Assembly: GCF_025150245.1 (NCBI RefSeq)
Contig: NZ_CP102279.1
Coordinates: forward strand, 3,035,423-3,099,422
Source of the DNA: Dorea formicigenerans
Lineage (GTDB): Bacteria; Bacillota; Clostridia; Lachnospirales; Lachnospiraceae
Direction of reading: 5' to 3'
Length of the DNA stretch: 64,000 nucleotides
The notes beneath the pieces are model-generated. The model was not told the origin of the DNA. It saw only the letters and a program-made list of their open reading frames with translations, and did no database searches. Both the position numbers and the translations under genes were made by a program. Shown in pieces: positions 1-8,984 of this stretch (positions are counted from its first letter, which is position 1; each line of letters opens with the position of its first letter).

Positions 1-880
1 TAAGACTTCCATCATGACCGGTATTAAGTGCCTGCAGCATATCAATTGCTTCGGCTCCGCGAACTTCCCCGACAATGATGCGATTTGGTCTCATCCGAAG
101 CGCCGTCCGAATTAATTCGCGTATAGTAATCTCACCTGTTCCCTCAAGATTGGCGCATCTCGCCTCAAGAGTTACCAGGTTTGGAATATCCAGAATCCGT
201 AGTTCTGCGTTGTCCTCAATTGTAATGATTCTTTCATCCTTTGGTATGTATTGCGATAAAGCATTCAGGAATGTGGTCTTGCCTGATCCGGTTCCTCCAC
301 TGATGAATATGTTGTAGCCTGCCCTAACAAGCTTTACCAGAAATTCTTTTACTTCCCGGCAGATAGAACCCCACCGGATCAACTGTTTCATTGTAATTGC
401 TTCTTTTGGAAATTTTCTTATGGTTACTATGGGCCCATTTAAAGCGATGGGCCCCAGTACCACATTTACTCTCGACCCGTCCGGAAGTCTTGCGTCCACG
501 ATTGGAGATGCTTCATTTACGATTCGATTGGATCCTGCAACGATCTGTTGAATGACATCTTCCAGCTTCTCCCGCGAAACAAACCTTTTCCCGGATCTGA
601 TCAGTTTTCCTTCCTTCTCCAGAAATATATTCTCAGTCCCGTTAATCATAATCTCCGTGATCTTATCATCTTCCAGAAATTCCTGAAGAAGATCAAATTT
701 CCGGAATGCATTAAATAATTCTCTGCCAAGCTCCGCCTTTTTCCCAAGCGGTATATATTCTCTGCCGGATGCCTCGTCCAGCACGCGGTGAATCAACTCC
801 GTCAGCTCCTCATCCGGAATATCTCTGGACAGATCCAGTTCCTCCAGAATCCTCGCATGAAGCTGTTCCGCCTGTATCAT
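1..880 (-). CDS. tadA: TadA/CpaF-type secretion ATPase, C-terminus cut by window edge
   Basis: This is the hexameric ATPase that powers assembly of Tad/Flp-type pili or type II/IV-like secretion at the cytoplasmic membrane. About 293 residues are visible. The N-terminal domain ends in the typical stretch around MINGTENIFLE (residues 78-88). Walker A GGTGSGKTT is at about 195-203, the acidic EDNAEL box at about 222-227, and the Walker B-like strand RIIVGEVRG at about 267-275. The remaining C-terminal part lies outside the window. The start ATG at 880 follows AAAGGAGC and overlaps the stop of the upstream tadZ-like gene by ATGA, so the two are translationally coupled. The family call is secure; the exact cargo (pilus or other) is not decided by this fragment. 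Confidence 0.93.
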   Translation of the reverse strand, partial: MIQAEQLHARILEELDLSRDIPDEELTELIHRVLDEASGREYIPLGKKAELGRELFNAFRKFDLLQEFLEDDKITEIMINGTENIFLEKEGKLIRSGKRFVSREKLEDVIQQIVAGSNRIVNEASPIVDARLPDGSRVNVVLGPIALNGPIVTIRKFPKEAITMKQLIRWGSICREVKEFLVKLVRAGYNIFISGGTGSGKTTFLNALSQYIPKDERIITIEDNAELRILDIPNLVTLEARCANLEGTGEITIRELIRTALRMRPNRIIVGEVRGAEAIDMLQALNTGHDGSL

Positions 881-1794
881 GTGCGTTGCTCCTTTCGTAT
901 GATCTTACGTCTGACATCCTCGTAGCCCAGAAGTTCCAGTTCTGCCTCGAACTGCGCCACCTTCGCCTCTGCGACCGGCTCATCAATCGTAAGCATGTGA
1001 ATCTCATTACAGATCCGAAGCACCCGGTAAATGTCCCGAACGCCTTCATCCATATCCAGAATCACGATTTCATAAATACTTTGTTCTATAATTTTCTGTA
1101 TCAGCCTGATCCACTCTTCCGAGTCAATCTCCTTAATGTCTTCGGATACAGGCATCGGTACTATATAATCCAGATTTTCCGAGTGTCTCACAATAGTTGT
1201 AAGTACCGTTCCGATATTGCTCTGTTCCTGCCTTGCATAGTACAGGACATCTGCCAGTGTCTGTGTTCCTTCCGGAAAATGTCCACCTTCTCCACCGTAA
1301 GTTTCCATTCCCAGATACAATACATTTGCCTCCTTTGCCAGTTTTCTTCCAAGCCGGATTGCATAGGTTGTCTTTCCAATTCTTCTCACCGGAGAATATA
1401 CCGCAATTACTCTGCAGTTCTTTTTACCGGTAATCTTTAAAAATATCTGCTTCTCGTCTCCTGACATGCTGCACTGACGAATCATTTCCGCCAGGATCTG
1501 ATCTCCCGGCTGGTATTTGTAGATCGGCACCTCCCGGTTTTCCAACGCCACCTCTCTTTCTGGTGCGATTACAAATACCATACCGGCTTTTACCTGTTTT
1601 CTGGAATCTTCCGGATACTCCGAAGATATGAACAGAAAATCGATCTTCTCTTTCTCCTGTATAGCCAATACATAAGAAAGATCACTGCATGTCCTGACAC
1701 GGACCGCCAATTCTTTCTGTCTTGTAAGATACTGTGCAAACGCGGAAGCAAATTTTGTCTCTGGATCACAGATTACCAGATTTTTGCTCTCCAC
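877..1794 (-). CDS. tadZ: TadZ/CpaE-like pilus assembly ATPase
   Basis: This 305-residue protein is of the MinD/ParA-like CpaE/TadZ type, which places Tad pilus machinery in the cell. Residues 1-110 resemble a receiver-like domain. Around 134-143 there is a degenerate P-loop, SPVRRIGKTT, in place of the canonical KGGVGKTT, followed by an IVILDMDEG strand suited to a Walker B position. It lies directly upstream of tadA with an ATGA overlap, the usual order in Tad operons. The degenerate P-loop suggests weak or altered ATP hydrolysis, which is inference. A generic MinD-like ATPase is the alternative, but the neighbour argues for TadZ. Confidence 0.82.
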   Translation of the reverse strand: MESKNLVICDPETKFASAFAQYLTRQKELAVRVRTCSDLSYVLAIQEKEKIDFLFISSEYPEDSRKQVKAGMVFVIAPEREVALENREVPIYKYQPGDQILAEMIRQCSMSGDEKQIFLKITGKKNCRVIAVYSPVRRIGKTTYAIRLGRKLAKEANVLYLGMETYGGEGGHFPEGTQTLADVLYYARQEQSNIGTVLTTIVRHSENLDYIVPMPVSEDIKEIDSEEWIRLIQKIIEQSIYEIVILDMDEGVRDIYRVLRICNEIHMLTIDEPVAEAKVAQFEAELELLGYEDVRRKIIRKEQRT

Positions 1795-2029
1795 ATATTA
1801 TCCCTCCTCTTCTTGTGTGTTCTCTCGTTATCTTCTTAGGAATTCATGACCGGAATAAATGGTCGAATAACATTGAATTACTTTGAATAACTTGAATGGT
1901 TATGTCTTGCCAACTAGAATATAACAATCAGATGTCTTGGATTATAGACAGGCTTTCCCCTTTTGTCTATCCCTTTTTTAGAAAATGTAAAACTTTGTGC
2001 AACATAGATAGATTTGTTTTTATCAATCA

Positions 2030-2057
2030 TTGAAAATCATCTGGAAACAGTTATAAT
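2030..2057 (+). promoter_or_regulatory. Probable promoter of the phosphopantetheinyl transferase gene
   Basis: TTGAAA at 2030-2035 and a perfect TATAAT at 2052-2057 are separated by 16 bases. They lie in the 320-base gap between the divergent tadZ-like and PPTase genes. The rest of the gap is AT-rich and shows nothing else I can name. Confidence 0.55.
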
Positions 2058-2114
2058 ATATCCATAGAATTTTAAAACTTACCGACTTTATCTCACTTGA
2101 AAGGAGTCCATATT

Positions 2115-2765
2115 ATGGAGTTCAAATTCTTAAAATTACGCGATTTACAAGGTAAAACTCCTTCATTTCCTGCTGCGGGTGAAGTACACATTATCTATGT
2201 GCCGGAACCGGATGACAGCAACTTGCACAAAGCAGGTGCCGGGCGTGCCATGATCAGAGAAATCCTTTCTTATTATCTGTGTATTGACAAAGGTCTGGTA
2301 TGCCTGCATGAATCCAGGCATGGCAAACCCTATCTTGCCTCTCCAGCAATCGGACGGAGTCTTTATTTTAATATTTCTCATACCGGAGGCTACCTTGCAT
2401 TTGCAATGTCAACCTCTACACCACTAGGTATTGATATTGAAAAAGTTGACAGAAATGTCAGGCTTCAATCGCTGATGGGACGTTTTTTTCACGCGGAGGA
2501 AATTAAAAAATTTCTTGATTACTCTGACGAAGAGCGTGTAAAACATTTTATCCATTATTGGACTTTGAAAGAATCCTTCGTAAAGGGACTTGGAACGGGT
2601 ATGACAACTTCTTTCACTTCTTTTTATCTTACGAAGGAATCCGAACGTACATTTTACGTCACTCCGGATAAAAAAGAACTCCAGGACGAATATTCATCCT
2701 GGAGAATCACTTCCATTCTTGCTCCCAAAGGGTTTATCTGCAGTGTTGCTTACCGGCTCTCATAA
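2115..2765 (+). CDS. 4'-phosphopantetheinyl transferase, Sfp type
   Basis: The enzyme transfers the phosphopantetheine arm of CoA to carrier-protein domains, activating acyl carrier or peptide/polyketide synthetase domains in the cytoplasm. The 216-residue length suits the Sfp family. NISHTGGY (86-93), GIDIE (105-109, magnesium/CoA binding) and WTLKES (149-154) are the three signature motifs. The start ATG at 2115 follows AAAGGAG at good spacing; a TTG 18 bases upstream has no ribosome site. No NRPS or PKS gene is in the window, so its substrate is unknown. It is convergent with, and overlaps by 16 bases, the BofA-like gene. Confidence 0.93.
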   Translation: MEFKFLKLRDLQGKTPSFPAAGEVHIIYVPEPDDSNLHKAGAGRAMIREILSYYLCIDKGLVCLHESRHGKPYLASPAIGRSLYFNISHTGGYLAFAMSTSTPLGIDIEKVDRNVRLQSLMGRFFHAEEIKKFLDYSDEERVKHFIHYWTLKESFVKGLGTGMTTSFTSFYLTKESERTFYVTPDKKELQDEYSSWRITSILAPKGFICSVAYRLS

Positions 2766-2959
2766 AAGGCCACACCATATAGCAGGGCAACCCCCGGGAC
2801 TCCTAATGTTCCGGAGGCGGCCATTGTTATTGGATTCAGCCCCACCCTTACCGGAATCTCTTTTGACACGAAGAATCCATTTATCACAAGAATCAACATC
2901 ACCCCGACTGCCATACGAATCAGAAAATTTATCATAAAATTCGAACATCTCTGTGACAT
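2750..2959 (-). CDS. BofA-like small membrane protein (pro-sigmaK processing inhibitor family)
   Basis: The protein has 69 residues with two hydrophobic segments, about 9-28 and 42-64. The C-terminal stretch with NPITMAASGTLGVPG matches the conserved end of the BofA family. BofA holds the SpoIVFB protease inactive in the forespore outer membrane until sigma-K is needed. The ATG at 2959 follows a GGAGG site; an upstream ATG at 3007 has none. The 3' end overlaps the convergent PPTase gene. The family call rests mainly on the short C-terminal motif, so a general small membrane protein remains possible. Confidence 0.7.
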   Translation of the reverse strand: MSQRCSNFMINFLIRMAVGVMLILVINGFFVSKEIPVRVGLNPITMAASGTLGVPGVALLYGVAFYESR

Positions 2960-3133
2960 ATCCAAGCCTCCTTCTATTTTTATATATATCCTTGTTAAGC
3001 TTACCATATGACATATTTTAAAATATCCCCGTCTGATTTTTATTCAGAAATGCTGTTTCATTTCATAGGTTTAATCTTAAAAATCAGTATTATTTATATA
3101 GCATACTATTTTTATCCCACATGTTTTTCTATT

Positions 3134-3166
3134 TAAAAAAGAGGATCTCCTCCCGGAAATCCTCTC
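3134..3166 (-). terminator. Rho-independent terminator after the sua5-upp-dCMP deaminase genes
   Basis: GAGGAT and ATCCTC arms, extended by further pairs, form a hairpin that on the minus strand runs into six T residues. It sits about 40 bases after the dCMP deaminase stop. Confidence 0.8.
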
Positions 3167-3206
3167 ATCTGCTTCTCTATTCTGCCGATTTTTAAGAATA
3201 TCTGAT

Positions 3207-3695
3207 TTACAATTCAATCTCTATCTTGCGATCCGATCTCTTGTATTGGTGATAAGCCACTCCTGCTGCATCGAACATACGCATAGATGCCTGTACAGCT
3301 GTGCTTCCATCATATTTGTTACAGTCGTAGATAACTTCTTTGATTCCACTTTGAATGATTGCTTTTGCACACTCATTACATGGGAAAAGAGACACATAGA
3401 GCTTTGCTCCTTCCAGACTTCCTCCACGGAAATTCAGAATCGCATTCAGTTCACTGTGTACTGTATAGACATATTTTGTCTTTAATGGATCTTCTCCTTC
3501 TCTCACCCACGGGAACTCATCATCTGAGCAGCCCTTCGGCAGTCCATTATATCCCATAGATAAAATCTTATTATCCTGACTGACAATACAGCACCCAACC
3601 TGAGTATTCGGGTCTTTGGATCTAAGTCCGGATAGCTTTGCTACTCCCATAAAATACTCATCCCAGTTGATATAGTCTTTACGTTTATCACTCAC
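3207..3695 (-). CDS. Deoxycytidylate (dCMP) deaminase, ComEB-like
   Basis: The enzyme converts dCMP to dUMP, feeding thymidylate synthesis. At 162 residues it is a single cytidine/dCMP deaminase domain with the zinc site His80-Ser-Glu82 (HSE) and Cys106/Cys109 (PCNEC). The N-terminal YINWDEYFM and DPNTQVGC stretches are typical of dCMP rather than cytosine deaminases. It starts 12 bases after the upp stop, on the same strand, and is probably the last gene of the operon. ComEB is the Bacillus name for this family; a role in competence is not implied. Confidence 0.93.
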   Translation of the reverse strand: MSDKRKDYINWDEYFMGVAKLSGLRSKDPNTQVGCCIVSQDNKILSMGYNGLPKGCSDDEFPWVREGEDPLKTKYVYTVHSELNAILNFRGGSLEGAKLYVSLFPCNECAKAIIQSGIKEVIYDCNKYDGSTAVQASMRMFDAAGVAYHQYKRSDRKIEIEL

Positions 3696-3707
3696 TGCTG
3701 CTTCCTC

Positions 3708-4337
3708 CTATTTCGTTCCGAAAATACGATCTCCAGCATCACCAAGTCCCGGAATAATATACTTATGCTCATTGAGTTTTTCATCCAGAGCACCGATATA
3801 AATATCTACATCCGGATGCTCTTTCTGCATACGTTCTACGCCTTCCGGAGCTGCTATAATGCACATGAAACGAATATGTTTCACACCTTTTTCCTTCAAC
3901 ATCTGAATTGCTGCTACGCTTGAACCTCCTGTTGCCAGCATAGGATCCACAACAAATACTTCCCTCTCATCACAGTCTGTCGGAAGCTTACAATAATATT
4001 CCACTGGTTCATACGTTTCCGGATCTCTGTAAAGACCGATATGACCTACTTTTGCAGCCGGGATCATGCTCAGCATTCCATCGACCATTCCCAGTCCTGC
4101 ACGTAAGATCGGTACAACTGCCAATTTCTTCCCACTTAATTCTTTTCCAACCATCTTACAGATTGGTGTCTCGATCTCTACATCCTGTAATTTCAGATCT
4201 CTTGTTGCCTCATAACACATAAGAGCCGCAATCTCCCCAACAATCTCACGGAACTCCTTGGAACCAACTTCTTTTCTGCGGATATAATTCACTTTGTGCT
4301 GGATCAGCGGATGATCCATAACCTGTACTTTAGACAT
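3708..4337 (-). CDS. upp: Uracil phosphoribosyltransferase
   Basis: Upp salvages uracil to UMP using PRPP. It has 209 residues, the normal length. The PRPP-binding loop [12 protein letters not shown] is at 129-140, and ILRAGLGM (77-84) and [11 protein letters not shown] at the C-terminus are family hallmarks. The chosen ATG ([10 protein letters not shown]) follows GGAGAAAAA; an in-frame ATG 15 bases upstream lies in the ribosome site itself. It lies between sua5 and the dCMP deaminase gene, forming a small pyrimidine salvage pair with the latter. Confidence 0.96.
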   Translation of the reverse strand: MSKVQVMDHPLIQHKVNYIRRKEVGSKEFREIVGEIAALMCYEATRDLKLQDVEIETPICKMVGKELSGKKLAVVPILRAGLGMVDGMLSMIPAAKVGHIGLYRDPETYEPVEYYCKLPTDCDEREVFVVDPMLATGGSSVAAIQMLKEKGVKHIRFMCIIAAPEGVERMQKEHPDVDIYIGALDEKLNEHKYIIPGLGDAGDRIFGTK

Positions 4338-4424
4338 GTTTTTCTCCTCCATCTCATGACATGTTTATCAGATTTTTTAATATCCGGCACACATCTGATT
4401 TGATCTGCACCACATAAAGAGCCA

Positions 4425-5486
4425 TCAAGCCTCTATCACATGATGTCCTGCTGCCTTTAGCAATCGATTCATAATTGCACTGCCGATTCCTCCGGCTGCA
4501 AATGATTCACTATATATATACTCTACTTCAGCATCATCGAACTCGCGCAATACCGCATACAAATGATTGGCGATAGTTGCTTCGTCTGCCCTTGTTCCTA
4601 TGCTTTTCACTACGTCTGCCTTGTATCGGCCTACAGTCTCTTGTGTTCCGATCACACCGACTCTGTGTCCTTTAGCCATACGCTCTGCAGACATCTGGTT
4701 GATCGCATCGATCACAAGTTCCATCGGTCCCTCCACAATACTAAGATCCGCTTTCGGAGCATAATGTCGATACTTCATCCCCGGAGCTTTCGGTTTCACT
4801 TTGCTGTCCGGCGTGATCAATGTTCTGTCAATGTCTACTTCACCGATAAGTTCTGTGAGCATCTCCTTTGTAATCGCACCAGGGCGTAAAATCATAGGCG
4901 GTGTTACGGTCATATCCAGAATGGTAGATTCAACTCCGATATCTACTGCTCCTCCATCTAAAATCATCTCGATCTTACCGCTTAAATCTTCTTCTACATG
5001 CTCAGCTTTCGTCGGGCTCGGACGTCCTGAAGTATTCGCGCTTGGCGCAGCAATATACCCGCCGCCCGCATCGATCAAAGCTCTTGCGATCTCATCACTT
5101 GGCATACGTACTGCAACTGTATCCAGACCTCCTGTTGTCTCATATGGCACTTCCTCTGTCTTCTGGAAAATCATTGTAAGCGGTCCCGGCCAGTAAGCAT
5201 CAGCCACTTTATAAGCAACTTCCGGAATAATATCTGCAATCTTATCCAGTGCTCCCATATTCGTAATATGCACGATCAGAGGATTATCTGAAGGTCTGCC
5301 CTTTGCCGCATAAATCTTGGTTGAAGCGGTCTTATTCAAAGCATCAGCACCGAGACCATATACTGTTTCCGTTGGAAACGCTACCAATCCACCTTCTTTT
5401 AAAAAGTCTCCGGCCTGACCAATAATCTTCTTTCCTTCCTCTGTATTAAGTTGTTCTTTTGTAATTTTTTCTACTATTGTCTTCAT
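4425..5486 (-). CDS. L-threonylcarbamoyladenylate synthase (Sua5 type)
   Basis: Sua5 makes threonylcarbamoyl-AMP for the universal t6A37 modification of ANN-decoding tRNAs. The 353-residue protein has the YrdC domain (about 10-205, with KGRPSDNPLIVHI and SANTSGRPSPT) and the extra Sua5 C-terminal domain (about 230-350). The long Sua5 form is therefore more likely than short YrdC/TsaC. The ATG at 5486 has no Shine-Dalgarno sequence and lies only seven bases after a consensus -10 box, so the message may be leaderless (see the promoter entry). Downstream genes upp and dCMP deaminase follow on the same strand. Confidence 0.93.
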   Translation of the reverse strand: MKTIVEKITKEQLNTEEGKKIIGQAGDFLKEGGLVAFPTETVYGLGADALNKTASTKIYAAKGRPSDNPLIVHITNMGALDKIADIIPEVAYKVADAYWPGPLTMIFQKTEEVPYETTGGLDTVAVRMPSDEIARALIDAGGGYIAAPSANTSGRPSPTKAEHVEEDLSGKIEMILDGGAVDIGVESTILDMTVTPPMILRPGAITKEMLTELIGEVDIDRTLITPDSKVKPKAPGMKYRHYAPKADLSIVEGPMELVIDAINQMSAERMAKGHRVGVIGTQETVGRYKADVVKSIGTRADEATIANHLYAVLREFDDAEVEYIYSESFAAGGIGSAIMNRLLKAAGHHVIEA

Positions 5487-5493
5487 GTTTTTT

Positions 5494-5522
5494 ATTATAC
5501 TACACCTGTTATCACTTTCCAA
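5494..5522 (-). promoter_or_regulatory. Consensus promoter predicted to give a leaderless sua5 mRNA
   Basis: On the minus strand TTGGAA (5522-5517) and TATAAT (5499-5494) are exactly 17 bases apart. Only seven bases (AAAAAAC) separate the -10 box from the sua5 ATG at 5486, so transcription should start at or next to the A of the start codon. Confidence 0.7.
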
Positions 5523-5566
5523 ATATTTTTTCGAACCAAATCACGTCTGTCTGGCTATTTATCATT

Positions 5567-6274
5567 CTATGTACCATCGGCAGCATTTCTCAGATACTCG
5601 TCAATTCCTGTTGCGATTGCCTTGGCGATTTTTTTCTGATAATCTTTTCCCGCCAGAAGCTCTGCTTCTTGTTGGTTGCTCAGGAAACCACACTCTACGA
5701 TGATTGTCGGCACCTGAGTCCTCCTGAGCAGGTAATATGTATCATTGGCCTTTTCCTGCCTCGTATTCTCACTGTCCACGCCAAGAAGCGCCTGCTGCAT
5801 CAGCTTTGCCGCTGTATGCCCTTCTGCTGAATGGGAATAATAAAATACCTGTGCACCATGTATTTCCTCTTCGTGATAACTATTCTGATGAATGCTGACC
5901 GCAAGCCCCGGAGCCTTTTCATTTATCAGATCAACTCTCGCTTTCATATCCTGTATTTTGGAATTTCCGGAAGTTTCTCCTGCGAGCATCTGATCTTTTT
6001 CCCTGGTCATAACAACTTGATAACCTTTATTCTTCAGTTCTTTTTCCACTTGTTTTGAAATCTTAAGGTTGATATCTTTTTCCAGGACTTCATTGATACC
6101 AACCTTTCCCGGATCACTTCCCCCGTGACCACTATCTATAACAACAAGATCCATCTTCCGCTCTTGTTCACTTTTCACCTGATCCGATTGTACATATTTT
6201 TCCAGATTTCGGCTGACGGTATAGATTCCTGCCAGCGCCAGAAGTAATACTAACAATTCAATTTTCTTGCGCAC
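5567..6274 (-). CDS. cwlD: N-acetylmuramoyl-L-alanine amidase, CwlD-like
   Basis: This is a zinc Amidase_3 enzyme that removes peptide from muramic acid; CwlD makes muramic-delta-lactam in spore cortex. I chose a GTG start at 6274 because a clear GGAGG lies nine bases upstream; a TTG/GTG pair 36 bases further up has no good site. The 235-residue protein begins with a membrane anchor (about 6-20). The zinc ligands fit DSGHGGSDPG, a Glu in the NEVLEKD region, the His of SIHQNSY, and the catalytic Glu of VECGFLSN. Length, anchor and sporulating host fit CwlD; a general cell-wall amidase is the alternative. Confidence 0.82.
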   Translation of the reverse strand: MRKKIELLVLLLALAGIYTVSRNLEKYVQSDQVKSEQERKMDLVVIDSGHGGSDPGKVGINEVLEKDINLKISKQVEKELKNKGYQVVMTREKDQMLAGETSGNSKIQDMKARVDLINEKAPGLAVSIHQNSYHEEEIHGAQVFYYSHSAEGHTAAKLMQQALLGVDSENTRQEKANDTYYLLRRTQVPTIIVECGFLSNQQEAELLAGKDYQKKIAKAIATGIDEYLRNAADGT

Positions 6275-6355
6275 TTCCTGAAACCTCCAAAACTTCGTAT
6301 ATTTCACCAAAGCACCTGTTTGTTTCAGTATATGAATTTTCCCATCTGTTCATTC

Positions 6356-6398
6356 AAAAAAAGAAAGACCAGAAAGTAATCTCACTCTCTGATCTTTC
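6356..6398 (-). terminator. Terminator of the GH18 gene
   Basis: An imperfect hairpin of GAAAGATCAGAGAGT against ACTTTCTGGTCTTTC on the minus strand is followed by seven T residues, directly after the GH18 stop at 6405. Confidence 0.8.
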
Positions 6399-6404
6399 AT
6401 CACT

Positions 6405-8735
6405 CTAATTTACATACTTCAAAATCAAATCCCAGATATCTGAACTTTCCTGTCCTAATGCCCATGCGGCAGTACCTGCAAGCTTATTCTCCTTCATGAG
6501 TTGAAGCTTCGGCTCAATCGAGGTTGCATCCTCCAGCCAGATTTCATATGTTACACCGTCAGCTTCCCAGGTCGCATAATTATTCCCGGTTGTTTCATCT
6601 AATGTTGTTTCTGCACCTGCCTGGCTGATCTTATCTCTGGCTGTAGACATTCCCAGTGCTTCACTTGTCACCTTCATCGGATAATCTGCTGCTTCTGTTC
6701 CTGCCTCCTGATTCAGTTCTTCCTGTGTTTTCGGCGTTTCCGACCACAGTCTTGTAAAGAACGGAATCCCATTAATCACTTTCTCTGCCGGTACTTCTTT
6801 GATCGTCTCCTCAATTCCTTCTTTTACAAATTCATAAGAAGATACTGAACCTGCTTCCAGTGAACTTCCATTATGCTCATCATATCCCATAATAATGACA
6901 TAGTCTGCCATAACGCCCTGTTCTTTGCGATTGTACTGTTGATTATATCCCTTAGGAACATAATTATCCACCGAAAGTACGATACCATTTTGTCTGCATT
7001 TTACAGACAGTTCTCTGATAAATTGTATATAATGAACTCCACAATCTTTTGAAATCTTTTCAAAATCTACATTGATGCCGTCTATTCCGACCTGCATCAC
7101 CGCTCCTATCAATTGATTGATAAGATTCTCTCTTCTCGAGCTATAGCTGAGTAATTGAAGTGATTCATCATTGGATCCGATTCCCCCATCGAAATCCCTG
7201 ATAGCGGCCCACACTTCCAGGCCTGCCTGATGTGCATAATTTACATAATCTGTTGAAGCAATCGATTCAAGATTCCCTTCTGTATCTTTCACATGGAACC
7301 ATGTCGGCACAATTGTCGTTAACCCTTTACTATCTGCAAGTCTCTGCTGCAAACCGCTATTGGCGGTACTGTTGGTTACATTATGCCATGCCATATTAAT
7401 GGTATAATCTTTCTTGATACTGGTGTATTCCGGTTCCGTAAAATCGCGGGTAACATTCTTAGTTTTTTCATTCTTCAATGCATTTTTCTTCACATATCCG
7501 ATATACCCGTCTTTTGTAAGAATCTTTTTCCAGTTCTGTTCATTCTCCAGAACGATCACTTCATCTTTTTTCTTCACATCTGTCACGATTGGGCTCTTAA
7601 CCCCGCCGCGATATCGAACCTGTGTATCTGACTTCACTGTTGCAACCTGTTTCTTTCCCCAGTCACAAGTAATCATCACCCGGTTCGGACTATCATATAC
7701 TTCATAATCTATATTCGTATATTGCTGAATAAAATCTAATGCGACATAAGTTGTGTTTTCTTCTGTCTTCAGGATAACATAATCTTCACTTTTCTTTTCT
7801 TTGGAAACACTGTAATCTTTGCTTCCGATTTCCACAGTTACAATATCTGTCGGCAGTGTGTACAAAAGCTTGTTCTCATTGGCATCCCAGTAAAAACGGC
7901 TGTTGATATAATCTCTTACAACTTCATATTGCACATACGCTTTCCCATCCGATATCATTCCGTGAGGTTCCACAATCTGATCATCTACCGTAATAGCCAT
8001 CTGACTATCGTTTTCAATTCCATAATATTTTTTTACATCCATCCGTTCCTTTGACGGACTGTACTTCTTCCACAGAAATGCTCCTGCAATTGCGGCTATC
8101 CCAAGTATGATCAATAATAGGATCATCAATCCTACACGTCTTTTTCGCTTGCGTTTTGTCTGCGCTTTTCTTGCTGCCGGCCGTGCCGCCTGCTTTTTCT
8201 GATTCTTAGAGACCTTTTCTGCCTTCTGCGGTCTCTTCTTCGGTCTCTCCTGACCATCTTCTGATATCGGACGTCTCTTCTTCGGTCTCTCCTGACCGTC
8301 TTCCGATACCGGACGTCTCTTCTTCAGTCTCTCCTGACCGTCTTCCGATACCGGACGTCTCTTCTTCGGTCTCTCCTGACCGTCTTCCGATACCGGACGT
8401 CTCTTCTTCGGTCTCTCCTGACCATCTTCTGATATCGGGCGTCTCTTCTTCGGTCTCTCCTGACCGTCTTCCGATACCGCCGGTCTTTTTCTCACCTTAG
8501 ATTTTCCCGCTGATGATCCTGCATTTCTCGCTCTGCGACGTTCTCTATCTTCTACGGCTGCCTTTCCTGACAAAGTTTCCGCATTCTCCCGACTTGCTTG
8601 TCCTCTCGCTCCGCCCTCAGTCTCCGTGCGGCCGGATGACTCCTGGCGTCGCTGATTCTGCAGATTGCTGGCGCTTTTTGCCCACTCCGTTTTTTTTCGC
8701 GGATCTGTGGTTCTCTTGATTTCCTTTTCGTCCAT
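6405..8735 (-). CDS. Membrane-anchored GH18 glycosidase with SH3 domain and N-terminal repeats
   Basis: This 776-residue protein combines several parts. First comes a charged N-terminus with six copies of a 14-residue repeat (SEDGQERPKKRRPV type), then a membrane span (about residues 203-222). A stalk domain similar to copper amine oxidase N-terminal repeats and an SH3-like domain follow. The C-terminal glycosyl hydrolase 18 domain has GIDGINVDFEKI (the DxxDxDxE site, with catalytic Glu) and DYVIIMGYDEHNGS. GH18 enzymes of this layout (SleL/YaaH, CcfL group) cut glucosaminyl bonds in spore cortex or cell wall; the spore role is inference. The start ATG follows AGGAGGT. The basic repeats should lie on the cytoplasmic side and could bind nucleic acid or other polyanions. 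Confidence 0.87.
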   Translation of the reverse strand: MDEKEIKRTTDPRKKTEWAKSASNLQNQRRQESSGRTETEGGARGQASRENAETLSGKAAVEDRERRRARNAGSSAGKSKVRKRPAVSEDGQERPKKRRPISEDGQERPKKRRPVSEDGQERPKKRRPVSEDGQERLKKRRPVSEDGQERPKKRRPISEDGQERPKKRPQKAEKVSKNQKKQAARPAARKAQTKRKRKRRVGLMILLLIILGIAAIAGAFLWKKYSPSKERMDVKKYYGIENDSQMAITVDDQIVEPHGMISDGKAYVQYEVVRDYINSRFYWDANENKLLYTLPTDIVTVEIGSKDYSVSKEKKSEDYVILKTEENTTYVALDFIQQYTNIDYEVYDSPNRVMITCDWGKKQVATVKSDTQVRYRGGVKSPIVTDVKKKDEVIVLENEQNWKKILTKDGYIGYVKKNALKNEKTKNVTRDFTEPEYTSIKKDYTINMAWHNVTNSTANSGLQQRLADSKGLTTIVPTWFHVKDTEGNLESIASTDYVNYAHQAGLEVWAAIRDFDGGIGSNDESLQLLSYSSRRENLINQLIGAVMQVGIDGINVDFEKISKDCGVHYIQFIRELSVKCRQNGIVLSVDNYVPKGYNQQYNRKEQGVMADYVIIMGYDEHNGSSLEAGSVSSYEFVKEGIEETIKEVPAEKVINGIPFFTRLWSETPKTQEELNQEAGTEAADYPMKVTSEALGMSTARDKISQAGAETTLDETTGNNYATWEADGVTYEIWLEDATSIEPKLQLMKENKLAGTAAWALGQESSDIWDLILKYVN
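8225..8476 (-). repeat. Six tandem 42-base coding repeats in the GH18 gene
   Basis: Six near-identical 42-base units encode SEDGQER(P/L)KKR followed by RPV, RPI or PQK. Two protein variants alternate (RPI at the outer copies, RPV inside), and one copy has Leu for Pro. High DNA identity indicates recent expansion or ongoing length variation. Confidence 0.9.
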
Positions 8736-8836
8736 GCTGCACCTCCTACTCGCTATTATAACAAACGAGTGGACATGCGTCATCCTTTTTCGACAAATTC
8801 AGGCCTTGCTTATGAGGGTACTTACACACTTTTTTT

Positions 8837-8963
8837 CAAGAATGCCTCGGCATTCTTGCTGCGAGGTGCGCGTCATGCAATTACATGACACACTTCTACC
8901 GCGCACCTCTGCAAGTCTACACTCCGTTTCGGTCGGCGCAAAACCATTGTCCACCGGACAATG
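8837..8963. repeat. Intergenic cluster of perfect inverted repeats
   Basis: Three hairpins lie in a row. They are CAAGAATGCC/GGCATTCTTG (8837-8858), GAGGTGCGCG/CGCGCACCTC (8863-8909, with TCATG/CATGA inside) and CATTGTCC/GGACAATG (8945-8963, nested in GGCGCA/TGCGCC). No T-tract follows on either strand in the right orientation for a terminator. The first motif recurs at 19580 and 20649. Confidence 0.8.
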
Positions 8964-8984
8964 TGCGCCCTGCCGGAGGCTATA

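Noticed and set aside
769-1440. Long plus-strand frame opposite tadA and tadZ
   Set aside because: It runs antisense to two genes with clear motifs and has no ribosome site or recognisable domain.
8225-8476. Regular tandem repeats that could suggest a CRISPR array
   Set aside because: The units are contiguous, without spacers, and code for an in-frame 14-residue repeat.
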